Assembly: GCF_014041915.1 (NCBI RefSeq)
Contig: NZ_CP059472.1
Coordinates: 2,170,001 to 2,234,000 of the forward strand
DNA: 64,000 nt
Source of the DNA: Marnyiella aurantia
GTDB lineage: Bacteria > Bacteroidota > Bacteroidia > Flavobacteriales > Weeksellaceae
Direction of reading: 5' to 3'
Part shown: positions 18,635 to 26,624 of the stretch, piece by piece
Position numbering within the stretch: the first letter of the stretch is position 1
How the letters are laid out: each line of letters begins with the position of its first letter
Made by a program: the position numbers and the translations under genes
The notes under the pieces: generated by a model
Seen by the model: the letters and a program-made list of their open reading frames with translations, nothing else
Told to the model about the DNA's origin: nothing
The model's database searches: none

Positions 18635-18642
18635 TATTTTTG
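18635..18642 (+). promoter_or_regulatory. Candidate divergent -7 box for mce
   Basis: The plus strand reads TATTTTTG, one base away from the rbfA box on the other strand. Transcripts from here would carry the double-hairpin element in a leader of about 165 bases before mce. Confidence 0.4.
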
Positions 18643-18654
18643 TTTCAATTATTT

Positions 18655-18790
18655 GGGCGTGTCTTTTTGTGGCGCGGCCTGCGGCCGCGCCACAAAAAGA
18701 CCGGTCTGCGTGCAGTCGCTTTTTCCTGGGCGGCGGCGGAGCCGCCGCCCAGGAAAAGAGCTCCAACAATGCACTCCGCCCTCACGCAGG
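18655..18790. repeat. GC-rich element with two tandem perfect palindromes
   Basis: Two long hairpins stand side by side. The first has an 18-bp perfect stem (18662-18679 with 18683-18700) around the 3-base loop TGC. The second has a 17-bp perfect stem (18721-18737 with 18741-18757) around the loop GGA. The edges carry GGGCGTG (18655-18661) and CTCACGC (18781-18787), whose GCGTG/CACGC cores could close an outer stem. The composition is far more GC-rich than the surroundings. From memory it resembles a family of palindromic intergenic elements in Flavobacteriia that begin GGGCGTG and end CTCACGC, but I could not confirm this. Confidence 0.85.
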
Positions 18791-18813
18791 CTAGACATCA
18801 AAACAAATTTACA

Positions 18814-19218
18814 ATGAAAATAGAACATTTAGGAATCGCCGTAAAATCGCTGGAAACATCCGATAACTTATTCGCCCGTCTTTTGGGAAAGGAAAATTAC
18901 AAACAGGAAGCCGTACAAAGGGAAGGAGTTACAACTTCGTTTTATCAGGTGGGCGACAGTAAAATCGAACTTCTTGAAGCCACCAATGCCGAAAGCCCCA
19001 TCGCTAAGTTCCTGGATAAGAAGGGCGAGGGAATCCATCATATTGCCTTTGGTGTAGAGGATATCAGCTACGAAGTAGAACGTTTAAAAAAAGAAGGTTT
19101 CATCTTTATTTCCGAGGAGCCTAAAGAAGGAGCCGATAATAAACTTGTTGTTTTTCTTCATCCCAAATCTACAAACGGAGTGCTGGTAGAATTATGTCAG
19201 GAAAAACCTTTAAAATAA
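18814..19218 (+). CDS. mce: Methylmalonyl-CoA epimerase
   Basis: A glyoxalase/VOC-fold epimerase that interconverts the 2R and 2S forms of methylmalonyl-CoA between propionyl-CoA metabolism and the B12-dependent mutase. The 134-residue product starts MKIEHLGIAVKSLE. The metal-ligand positions H5, the glutamate in SKIELLE, and HHIAFGV, as well as GVLVELCQ at the end, are visible. The frame is open upstream through the hairpin element, but those extra residues are unlike any mce, so the ATG at 18814 is the start. Confidence 0.93.
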   Translation: MKIEHLGIAVKSLETSDNLFARLLGKENYKQEAVQREGVTTSFYQVGDSKIELLEATNAESPIAKFLDKKGEGIHHIAFGVEDISYEVERLKKEGFIFISEEPKEGADNKLVVFLHPKSTNGVLVELCQEKPLK

Positions 19219-19241
19219 TTTTGCAAACCGCTAAAAATTGT

Positions 19242-19249
19242 TATTTTTG
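19242..19249 (+). promoter_or_regulatory. Promoter of the CAU tRNA
   Basis: TATTTTTG matches the -7 consensus, and a TTG at 19221-19223 lies 18 bases upstream, good -33 spacing. The tRNA begins 40 bases downstream. Confidence 0.55.
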
Positions 19250-19288
19250 CACACCCAACTGAAATTCTTATTTTTACAATAAAAATTT

Positions 19289-19362
19289 GGCCTTGTAACT
19301 CAGCTGGTTAGAGTAGCTGACTCATAATCAGCAAGTCCTTGGTTCGAGCCCAAGCTGGGCCA
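19289..19362 (+). tRNA. tRNA with CAU anticodon (Met, or lysidine-modified Ile2)
   Basis: A 74-base cloverleaf. The anticodon loop CTCATAA (anticodon 19323-19325) sits on the stem GCTGA/TCAGC. The T arm is CTTGG-TTCGAGC-CCAAG, the D loop contains AGCTGGTTAGA, and the acceptor GGCCTTG pairs with CTGGGCC with one T-T mismatch. CCA is not encoded. The CTCATAA loop and GGCC acceptor fit both elongator tRNA-Met and tRNA-Ile2; sequence alone does not decide. Confidence 0.9.
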
Positions 19363-19366
19363 CTTG

Positions 19367-19395
19367 ATTCCGCACATTGTTGCGGAATTTTTTAT
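19367..19395 (+). terminator. Terminator after the tRNA
   Basis: An 8-bp perfect stem (ATTCCGCA / TGCGGAAT) with a 6-base loop is followed by a T-rich run directly after the tRNA. Confidence 0.85.
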
Positions 19396-19404
19396 TTTTA
19401 TAGA

Positions 19405-19694
19405 GTGAAACAGTATGTCTGTATATTATATTCAGAGATAGCGGACAAATTTTATATTGGTGAGACTTCAGATATAGAAAACCGGTTGACAAAACATAAT
19501 CAACATTTTTATGACTGCTCATTTACAAAAATTGCAGTGGATTGGGAACTCTTTTACATAATCGAATGTCGAGACATTTCGGATGCCAGAAGATTGAGAA
19601 GCATATAAAAAGGATGAAGAGCAGAACGTATATTTATAATTTGAAAATACATCCGGAGATATTACAAAAGCTTTTGTTAAAATACACGATATAA
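19405..19694 (+). pseudogene. GIY-YIG family endonuclease, frameshifted
   Basis: A small UPF0213-type GIY-YIG protein. The GTG-started frame gives VKQYVCILYSEIADKFYIGE, with the ILY...FYIGE catalytic strands and later R and H residues (ENRLTKHN). It stops at 19608 (DARRLRSI). Adding one G after 19594 gives the normal family ending RLEKHIKRMKSRTYIYNLK and on to a stop at 19694. It lies between a terminator and the next hairpin. Either a one-base assembly loss or a real mutation. Confidence 0.75.
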
Positions 19695-19777
19695 CCATCG
19701 ATATTCTGGCAGCGTAGCTAATGGTGTACCGGTCAAGAGCCCATCCCGATATTTATCGCGAGGGCCACTTAATAATC

Positions 19778-19803
19778 AACCACTTACAGAATTGTAGGTG
19801 GTT
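19778..19803 (+). terminator. Terminator after the GIY-YIG gene
   Basis: An 11-bp stem (AACCACTTACA / TGTAGGTGGTT, one G-T pair) with a GAAT loop is followed by a T-rich tract (GTTTGTTTTTTG). Confidence 0.75.
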
Positions 19804-19950
19804 GTTTGTTTTTTGACTGAAACATGACTGAAACATTGCTTGAAATACATAAGGCTAACAGCGCAGCGATTCACCCTTGCCATTCCCTTATTATTTTTTT
19901 ATGGTAAAAATGAAAAATCTGTAAATTGGTTGATATAAAAAATTTATCTG

Positions 19951-20394
19951 ATGAAACTTACAGCCAGGGCGACACTACAGATCCAAAAACAGCATGAAGA
20001 GGTTTTCGAAGCCATAGTCAATCCTGAACACATGACTCAATATTTTATTTCAGAGTGCAGCGGCCGGATGGAAACCGGAAAGGATATAGTATGGAAGTTC
20101 CCTGAATTTAATGATAAGTATCCTGTTACACAGGTAAATGTTTCTTCTCACGATTCTGTTTCATTTGTCTGGGACCAGGATACTGTGGTTCGAATTTGGC
20201 TGGAAGCGCAGGCAGATAACAGTACCGTGGTCAGGATTACTGAAGGTGAGAAAGTCCTGAATGATGAGAACCTGAAATGGACTATTGGCAATACCGAAGG
20301 CTGGGCCAACTTCCTTGCCTGCTTGAAAGCTTATCTGGAGTATGGCGTGCAGCTTAGAACAGGAGCTTTTGATTTTATGAAAAGTAACAGTTAG
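19951..20394 (+). CDS. SRPBCC (START-like) domain protein
   Basis: A 147-residue single-domain protein of the AHSA1/SRPBCC type. The opening strand followed by HEEVFEAIVNPEHMTQYF, the middle GKDIVWKF and the C-terminal helix EGWANFLACLKAYLEYG are typical of this ligand-cavity fold. The ligand is unknown. It converges on the DUF421 gene with a gap of 30 bases. Confidence 0.82.
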   Translation: MKLTARATLQIQKQHEEVFEAIVNPEHMTQYFISECSGRMETGKDIVWKFPEFNDKYPVTQVNVSSHDSVSFVWDQDTVVRIWLEAQADNSTVVRITEGEKVLNDENLKWTIGNTEGWANFLACLKAYLEYGVQLRTGAFDFMKSNS

Positions 20395-20424
20395 ATCGCT
20401 TGCTGCAATCCGGAAAGTCATAGC

Positions 20425-21126
20425 CTACGTCACCCTCTGTTTTTTACTGGATGGCACCCAGTCACCATGACCGCAAGTTGGACATTCACCGGCCGGACCA
20501 ACTGTTTTTTTCTCGGTATACGCACAGAAAATGCACGAATAGTAGCCTGTGGTTTTAATAGTTTTTAAAGGGTCCTTTAAAGAATGCAGCATAATTGGCA
20601 GTCCATATCTTATTTCCTCATTAGTATAGAAAAATACACTGATTCCACCTGAGGTCTCTTCAATAGCGGTCTCTACCTGACCCAAATGTGATACTCCGCG
20701 AAGTCGTAGTTCGGCAAAGAACTCGTCGTTGCCCAAATTTTCCTTTTTAAAATTATCCAGCACGAAAACACCCTCTTCTATCAGGCAGGCCGGTTTGCCT
20801 TCCACCATATCTTCAAATTTTTTGGATTTCCCCAGAAAATAGGTGAGCAAAGCGTAAAGTGCGATAATGAGGACAAAAACAAGAAGTGAGAATAAGATGC
20901 CCACATCTCTGTAGAACATCGGGTCACCGGCTGCCGATCCCAAACCGATAATCACCACGAGCTCAAATACCGAAAGCTGCTTCACGCCTCTCTTGCCCAG
21001 AAACCGCAGACCAGCAATGATGATTAAAAACATGATCACGGTACGTATGGCCACTTCCGGCAGGAAAGACATATCTTCGGTTCCCAGAAAGACATCACGC
21101 CAGTCAATCGTTAAGGTTTTGTTCAT
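20425..21126 (-). CDS. DUF421 (YetF-like) membrane protein with C-terminal zinc ribbon
   Basis: The first 90 residues hold three membrane helices and the family motif FLGKRGVKQLSVFELVVI. The YetF C-terminal domain follows (about 100-190, including LGNDEFFAELRLRGVSHLGQ). The last 40 residues add CIFC and CPTC knuckles (GYYSCIFCAYTEK and GECPTCGHGDW), a rubredoxin-like ribbon that ordinary DUF421 proteins lack. This suggests a metal- or redox-linked output domain in the cytoplasm. The function of the family is unknown. Confidence 0.87.
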   Translation of the reverse strand: MNKTLTIDWRDVFLGTEDMSFLPEVAIRTVIMFLIIIAGLRFLGKRGVKQLSVFELVVIIGLGSAAGDPMFYRDVGILFSLLVFVLIIALYALLTYFLGKSKKFEDMVEGKPACLIEEGVFVLDNFKKENLGNDEFFAELRLRGVSHLGQVETAIEETSGGISVFFYTNEEIRYGLPIMLHSLKDPLKTIKTTGYYSCIFCAYTEKKTVGPAGECPTCGHGDWVPSSKKQRVT

Positions 21127-21249
21127 TATTACAGGTTTTCAGCACCTATAGCCAAAAGAGTGCCTGCAGACCGCCGGTAGTTTAGAAACATTGTTGAGCC
21201 GATATTTAAACACAGAAATGCACCCTGAAAATCGGCAATATCTTTCCGT

Positions 21250-21281
21250 AAAAAATCTCCCGAATTTTATTATTCAGGAGA
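21250..21281 (-). terminator. Terminator of the T9SS cargo gene
   Basis: On the minus strand, TCTCCTGAAT pairs with ATTCGGGAGA (one T-G pair) and is followed by TTTTTT. It lies 32 bases after the stop at 21313. Confidence 0.7.
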
Positions 21282-21312
21282 GGTTGTAGTGTGTATGATA
21301 TGAAAAGTGAAG

Positions 21313-22308
21313 TTATTTTTTGATGAATTTAAAAGTTTTTGGTGCTGTATTTTTTCCTTTAATCTCAAGAATAAATGTTCCTGAAGGAAGTTCGGACACG
21401 TCTGTCATTCCGCTTTTTATTGCAGAAACTTTTACAAGTCTGCCATCAGTACTGTAGATGTGCACCTCTGAATATTCAGAAAAATCACCTTTAAAATGGA
21501 GCATATCCGTCACGGGATTAGGGAAAACCTGCAAAGCGGAGGCAGTTTCCGTACTTGCCACACTCAAAAAGGCTTCATTTAATGCCTGTGCACCGGTGGT
21601 CGTCTGGTTTATTCCAAGTAGTGGAACGCTTATATTGGCATTTGTATAAGTAAGAAGTGGAAATTTGCGAACATTGTCATAATAAGAGTATGTAGTATTG
21701 GTTACGGTTCCGATGGGCAACAGAAAGAAAACGTCATTACTTTGATGCAGGTTTAAATTCTGCACAGATTTGAGCCGTACCACATTGGGATAGATTTGCG
21801 AACCCAGTACAAGGGTGCCCTGAGCATCGGCCGTATTTGTAATCGTTCCTTTAAAAAGTCCGGAAGCCACAGAGGAACTGAAGGTTCCCTGAGCCTGGTC
21901 CACTTCGTTGTAACCGAAAGCTGCAGGATAAGTGATTAATGTTCCGTTGTTAGCTGAAAAGTTAAGCGTTGCATCAGGAGTAATCAAACCTGTAATTTCC
22001 AGTTTTGTCGCAGTTTGTTTATAAAGCACCGTATTCCCAAGTCCATTCATTTTTATGGTAGATCCCGGAAAAGTGGTCAGCTCAGTGCCGCTGGGCGCTG
22101 TGTACGTGGTTAAGGTAGCACTGCCCTGAGTGAGACTTCCGTTCTGAAATGTGACTCCCGAACCTGTGGCCGTGTTATCCACCGTTCCGTTCACGGTTAC
22201 ATAATTTGCAGTTTCACCAATGAGCGGATCGTGAAATGCTTTCGTAATGGTGGTTTGCGCATACATAAAACCACAGCAAGCTGTAAAAATAAGAGCTAAT
22301 TTATTCAT
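21313..22308 (-). CDS. Secreted protein with T9SS type A sorting domain
   Basis: A signal peptide (1-17, ACCGFMYAQ) precedes a beta-rich, Thr/Asn/Gly-rich body of about 240 residues that I do not recognise. A type A sorting domain ends the protein (about 258-331, ALQVFPNPVTDMLHF, DVSELPSGTFILEI, TFKFIKK). It is predicted to cross the outer membrane through the T9SS. It has its own terminator. Confidence 0.85.
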   Translation of the reverse strand: MNKLALIFTACCGFMYAQTTITKAFHDPLIGETANYVTVNGTVDNTATGSGVTFQNGSLTQGSATLTTYTAPSGTELTTFPGSTIKMNGLGNTVLYKQTATKLEITGLITPDATLNFSANNGTLITYPAAFGYNEVDQAQGTFSSSVASGLFKGTITNTADAQGTLVLGSQIYPNVVRLKSVQNLNLHQSNDVFFLLPIGTVTNTTYSYYDNVRKFPLLTYTNANISVPLLGINQTTTGAQALNEAFLSVASTETASALQVFPNPVTDMLHFKGDFSEYSEVHIYSTDGRLVKVSAIKSGMTDVSELPSGTFILEIKGKNTAPKTFKFIKK

Positions 22309-22469
22309 CGGATTGTTTTTTCAAATATAGGGTGAAATGAGAAAAACATTCAATGACTTTTAGAAATATCTTTATATAATTCAAACATTATTGCTTAACA
22401 GTGAAACATAAGTTATCTGTTTCAACTTTTTTCATTGGTAAATTGCTGCCTTGATAAACTGCTGCACGG

Positions 22470-24593
22470 TTACAAAATCATACTCAGCTGCACCCTTTTC
22501 CGCGCTTCATCCACTTCCGTTACTTTTACCTGAACATGCTGGTGCAGTTTTACCACCTCATTTACATCTGAAACAAATTCCTCCTTTAGCTGAGATATGT
22601 GCACAAGTCCGCTTTCCTTAATTCCCAGGTCCACAAAACAGCCGAAAGCCGTAATATTGTTCACGATTCCGGGCAAAATCATGCCTGGTTTTAAATCCTT
22701 AATGCTTTTCACACTTGGGTCGAACTCAAAAACCTTAGCGGCTTTCCTTGGGTCCAGGCCTGGCTTTTCAAGTTCTTTCAGGATATCTTTAATTCCCAGA
22801 ATGCCGATGGTTTCGGTTACATACTTTTCAGGGCTGATTAAAGCGATCTTTTCCTTATTCGCGATGAGGTCCGTGGTCTTCAAACCAAGGTCTTTCGCCA
22901 TCATTTCTATGATAGGATAGGCCTCCGGGTGCACAGCTGAATTATCCAGCGGATTTTTCCCGTTGGCAATTCTTACAAAAGCTGCCGCCTGCTGAAAGGC
23001 TTTTTCCCCCAGACGCGGCACCTTCTTCAGTTGTTTCCGGTCTTCAAAAGCTCCGTTTTCCGCACGGAAGTTCACAATGTTCTCGGCCATCTTTTCGCCG
23101 ATGCCCGAAACGTAACTCAGCAAAGATTTACTGGCCGTGTTCAGGTTAATGCCCACCGCGTTCACGCAACTCATTACGGTGGAATCGAGTTCATTCTTCA
23201 GTTGAGTCTGGTCTACATCATGCTGATACTGGCCCACGCCAATGGATTTGGCGTCAATCTTTACAAGTTCTGCCAACGGGTCCGAAAGTCTTCTGCCTAT
23301 CGAAATGGCACCACGCACGGTAACGTCGAAGGACGGGAATTCATCCCGCGCAATCTTGCTCGCCGAGTAAACGGAAGCACCGGCTTCCGACACCACAAAG
23401 ACCTGCGGCGGCTTATCGAAGGCTATTTTCTTGATGAAGAATTCCGTTTCGCGGCTGGCCGTACCGTTGCCGATGGATATGGCCTGAATATTATAGGCGT
23501 TGACCATGGAGCGGATTTTCTTCATAGCCATGCCCGTTTCGTTCTGCGGCGCATGCGGATAGATGGTTTCGTTGTGCAGTAAATCGCCTTTCTCATCCAG
23601 ACAAACCACTTTGCAGCCGCTTCGGTATCCGGGATCAATAGCCAGAATTCGTTTTTCGCCTAAAGGGGGCGCTAAAAGTAACTGTCTTAAGTTCTCCGAA
23701 AAAATGGAAATTGCTTTTTCATCGGCTTTTTCTTTTGCCTCCTGCAGCGTTTCATTGGCAAGCGCGGGTTCCAGCAGCCTTTTGTAACTGTCCTTTATGG
23801 CCAGCTTGATCTGTTCCGTACATTCGTTATGTGATTTAATGATGGCCTGTTCAATAAGGTCAATGGCTTCATCCTTATCGGTCTCAACTTTGGTTTTCAC
23901 AAAACCTTCAGTTTCCGACCGCAGCATGGCCAAAAGCCGGTGCGAGGGAATGCGGTTCAGGCTTTCTTCCCACTCGAAATACTGACTGTACTTTTGGGCG
24001 CCTTCTTCGTCTTTTTTAGCTTTTACTTGTTTTGAGGTGATAACAGCTTTCCGCTGGAAAAGCCGGCGCAGGTTTTTTCTCACATAACCGTTTTCATTGA
24101 TCCATTCGGCCATAATATCGCGGGCGCCCTGCAGTGCTTCATCTTCTGTATTGACGTCGGCATTCAGGTATTTCAAAGCCAGCGACTTCAGGTCATTTGC
24201 CTTCTGACTCATTATGATTTTGGCTAAAGGTTCCAGTCCTTTCTCTTTTGCGGTGTCGCCTTTGGTTTTGCGGCGTTTTTTATAAGGAAGGTAAAGGTCT
24301 TCCAGTTCCTGAAGGTCAAAACTGTTTTCAATCCTTTGCTTGAGTTCAGGTGTCAGCGCGTCCTGTTCAGCAATGGATTTCAGGATGCTTTCCTTTCTTT
24401 TAATGAGTTCTTCAAACTGCGTATTCAATTTCTCGATCTGCTCAATCTGCACTTCGTCCAGGTTGCCGGTGGCATCCTTTCGGTAGCGGGAAATAAAGGG
24501 AATGGTGCAGTCTTCGGCAAGCAGTTTTAGTGTTGCATTAATGTTTTTATCAGAAATTTGAAGGGATTGTTGGATAAAACCGGTGGGTGTCAT
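22470..24593 (-). CDS. tex: Tex-family transcription accessory protein
   Basis: A 707-residue Tex protein. It shows the helical N-terminal part (DATGNLDEVQIEQIEKLN, KTKGDTAKEKGLEPLA), a YqgF-like RNase H fold around 330-440 (ILAIDPGYRSGCKVVCLDEK), helix-hairpin-helix units (about 490-560, SYVSGIGEKMAENIVNFR) and a C-terminal S1 RNA-binding domain (about 635-705, GMILPGIVNNITAFGCFVDL). Length and order match the family. Proposed to act in transcription and nucleic acid handling. Confidence 0.96.
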   Translation of the reverse strand: MTPTGFIQQSLQISDKNINATLKLLAEDCTIPFISRYRKDATGNLDEVQIEQIEKLNTQFEELIKRKESILKSIAEQDALTPELKQRIENSFDLQELEDLYLPYKKRRKTKGDTAKEKGLEPLAKIIMSQKANDLKSLALKYLNADVNTEDEALQGARDIMAEWINENGYVRKNLRRLFQRKAVITSKQVKAKKDEEGAQKYSQYFEWEESLNRIPSHRLLAMLRSETEGFVKTKVETDKDEAIDLIEQAIIKSHNECTEQIKLAIKDSYKRLLEPALANETLQEAKEKADEKAISIFSENLRQLLLAPPLGEKRILAIDPGYRSGCKVVCLDEKGDLLHNETIYPHAPQNETGMAMKKIRSMVNAYNIQAISIGNGTASRETEFFIKKIAFDKPPQVFVVSEAGASVYSASKIARDEFPSFDVTVRGAISIGRRLSDPLAELVKIDAKSIGVGQYQHDVDQTQLKNELDSTVMSCVNAVGINLNTASKSLLSYVSGIGEKMAENIVNFRAENGAFEDRKQLKKVPRLGEKAFQQAAAFVRIANGKNPLDNSAVHPEAYPIIEMMAKDLGLKTTDLIANKEKIALISPEKYVTETIGILGIKDILKELEKPGLDPRKAAKVFEFDPSVKSIKDLKPGMILPGIVNNITAFGCFVDLGIKESGLVHISQLKEEFVSDVNEVVKLHQHVQVKVTEVDEARKRVQLSMIL

Positions 24594-24844
24594 TAGCGAT
24601 TTTTGGAAGTGCTAAAATAGGGATTTTAGTGATGTAAATCATCCGTGTGAGGTGCGCCTGCGTATTGATTTTACTTTTATTCCGAGAAGAATAGTGCGGG
24701 GACAATGAAATATGGATCAGCTGAAAATGTCAAAAAAAAATCACTACATTTGGATTAACTGATAATCTAATGCTCCACATCTGCATTGTCGAATATGGAT
24801 TATAAGGTTATCACATTTGTTTCCAAATACAAAGCCAATACACA

Positions 24845-25165
24845 ATGAAAAAGATATTTACCACTGTTTCAATATTCTGCGGATTGATCTCTGCTTTTGC
24901 GCAGAATTATACTCCGTCTAAAACCAAGAATGAACGCAAAGCCGATTATTCTGTTTCTGTTAAATCGGCTGAAGTTGATAACATCGACTGGAAGTCCATT
25001 AAGGATTTTTTCGCTGATAAAAAGGAGAATGATTCTGTTAAAATTTCAGTTAGAGTTATTGAGCCACAAATGACCAACCTGAAAACTGAAAAGAAATATA
25101 CCACACAGGGAATAGTAAAAAATATTAATGAGCTGATTTCGGTTCTAAAAAATATGCTGAAATAG
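24845..25165 (+). CDS. Small exported protein of unknown function
   Basis: A 106-residue product with a clear signal peptide (MKKIFTTVSIFCGLISAFAQ, cleavage after residue 19-20) and a polar remainder rich in Lys, Asp and Glu. No family recognised. A TACATTTG sequence at 24745-24752 could be its -7 box. It stands alone. Confidence 0.7.
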   Translation: MKKIFTTVSIFCGLISAFAQNYTPSKTKNERKADYSVSVKSAEVDNIDWKSIKDFFADKKENDSVKISVRVIEPQMTNLKTEKKYTTQGIVKNINELISVLKNMLK

Positions 25166-25275
25166 TTTGCAGCAACTAATCGTGAAGCCCGTTTTGTCGC
25201 AGAGCATAAAGTGAAAGATGCGCCCAAATTGCTTATCTGCTGCGGCTTTTATTAAAAATCTTTACTACTTAATCC

Positions 25276-25306
25276 AAAAAAACCGTTCTCACTTCTGTTC
25301 GAACGG
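25276..25306 (-). terminator. Terminator of the T9SS cargo gene at 25330
   Basis: The minus strand has CCGTTC pairing with GAACGG across a 12-base loop and then seven T residues. Confidence 0.65.
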
Positions 25307-25329
25307 CTATTATCAGGTTTCTGGATATA

Positions 25330-26142
25330 TTATTTTTTGATGAATCTGCTGCTCAGTACCGTCTCATTTTTATCCTCAACGGTAATGAAGTAAACACCGG
25401 CTGAAAGCTCAGACACATCTACAGTTCCTCTTTTGGAAACTTCTCCTTTTTTTATCAAACGCCCGGCAGGGTCGTAAAGTGAATATGCTGCATCCGCAGA
25501 AACTTTGGTAATGTGGAGAACGTCGGTTACAGGATTCGGATAAATTTTCAAGCCATTTTCTGCACCTACTTCCGTGGTGGCCATGGCATTGTCCATATCG
25601 AAGCCCATAGTGGCTAACCTGTGCTGAACTGTGCCGGTGGCATTATTCATATTGCCGAATACTGTTCGGGAATTCACATTGATTGATCCCTGCATGATCT
25701 GAAATCCAGGCGAATAACTTTCCTGTGAAAGCTCTACCATCAGGTTCTGTGTAGGATCATACGGGAAAGGCGTCTGAAGTGGTATTTTGATATAATTGCC
25801 GCTCACGACCGGCGTGTTATAATTGCCGGAGTACACCGTCTGCAGGCCTGTAATAAAAGTGGAATTCGGAAAAATGGTCATTGTGGTCGTGCCCATCTTA
25901 ACTTTCAGGTTAGTAATATTGGGCGACGCTGCCGTTGAGGCTTTCAGATAGATCGCGACAATATTCCCTGCCGGTGCGGTCGGGAAATCACTTGGGTAGT
26001 ATATGGACTGCCTGAAGTTACTTGCTGTGCTCGCAAAGGGAATGGTGTTGGCGATTTCAGTTGCCCCGGTATACATATACTGCTGGGCAAAACCCTGTAC
26101 AGACATTGCCGCGACTAAAAAAAGGAAGTTGATTTTTTTCAT
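25330..26142 (-). CDS. Secreted protein with T9SS type A sorting domain
   Basis: I start it at the ATG at 26142 because MKKINFLFLVAAMSVQGFAQ is a good signal peptide; an upstream in-frame ATG at 26184 would add 14 non-hydrophobic residues. The central part (TGATEIANTIPFASTASNFR onward) is beta-rich and resembles surface-protein modules without a named function. The tail (about 198-270, LKIYPNPVTDVLHI, DVSELSAGVYFITV, SRFIKK) is a T9SS type A domain. Confidence 0.85.
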   Translation of the reverse strand: MKKINFLFLVAAMSVQGFAQQYMYTGATEIANTIPFASTASNFRQSIYYPSDFPTAPAGNIVAIYLKASTAASPNITNLKVKMGTTTMTIFPNSTFITGLQTVYSGNYNTPVVSGNYIKIPLQTPFPYDPTQNLMVELSQESYSPGFQIMQGSINVNSRTVFGNMNNATGTVQHRLATMGFDMDNAMATTEVGAENGLKIYPNPVTDVLHITKVSADAAYSLYDPAGRLIKKGEVSKRGTVDVSELSAGVYFITVEDKNETVLSSRFIKK

Positions 26143-26413
26143 AGTTAAATATTTTGAGGTTAAGTATTCAGATAGCAATTTCACTGTGCTGATGTGAGAG
26201 TATATAACATATCTACTGAAATAATAAATATATATTACGGTAAAAGCATCTTTTTTTGGATGTATTTAATATATTTCAATATATGTTGAATAAATTCTAA
26301 ACAACCATTTGCCATTAAAGAAGTAAAAAAGAAAACTTAGTTCAGAAAAGAAAGTTAAAGGTATTTGGGAATTGGCGTCATGGGTTGACTCTCTTAGCCT
26401 TTACATTTACCCT

Positions 26414-26624
26414 ATGACTGAAACTCAAAAGCAAATCCTGGAACAAATTTCAGGATATTTGAACCAAAATCCTGCACAGCGTTTTGCGCAGGTCCTGTTA
26501 AACTTAGATATTATACAAGTTTAAACCAAACTCTCATGAAATCCGGGATATCTACTACGATACGGATGAGGTACTATTGGAGAGAATTAAAGAAAGAACT
26601 GTGCAGTTTAATGCACCAAAATAA
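26414..26624 (+). pseudogene. Small conserved-looking gene of about 69 codons, frameshifted
   Basis: The ATG-started frame encodes MTETQKQILEQISGYLNQNP and RFAQVLLNLDIIQ, then stops at 26522. Dropping the G at 26519 continues as FKPNSHEIRDIYYDTDEVLL, then ERIKERTVQFNAPK and a stop at 26622-26624. I recall short Bacteroidota hypotheticals of this shape (QRF.Q.L.NL near the start, RDIYYD.DE near the end); their function is unknown. It is too short and broken to appear as one open frame. Confidence 0.6.

Larger units (their letters stand above)
19357..19770. repeat. Direct repeat of the tRNA 3' end, GGGCCACTT, about 405 bases apart
   Basis: GGGCCACTT at the tRNA end (19357-19365) recurs at 19762-19770. 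A second shared word, GAGCCCA, lies upstream of each copy. The repeats bracket the broken GIY-YIG gene. This could be a remnant of integration at the tRNA 3' end, but nine bases is short and chance is possible. Confidence 0.3.

Noticed and set aside
18655-18790. Cobalamin riboswitch for mce
   Set aside because: No B12-box-like sequence; the structure is two simple perfect hairpins.
18640-18813. N-terminal extension of mce through the double palindrome
   Set aside because: The extra 58 residues (Arg/Ala/Pro-rich) translate the hairpins and are unlike any methylmalonyl-CoA epimerase.
19719-19770. Second tRNA downstream of the GIY-YIG gene
   Set aside because: Only short 3'-end words match; no cloverleaf can be drawn.
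26200-26310. AT-rich block as a replication origin or IS end
   Set aside because: No DnaA boxes, terminal inverted repeats or target duplications were seen.
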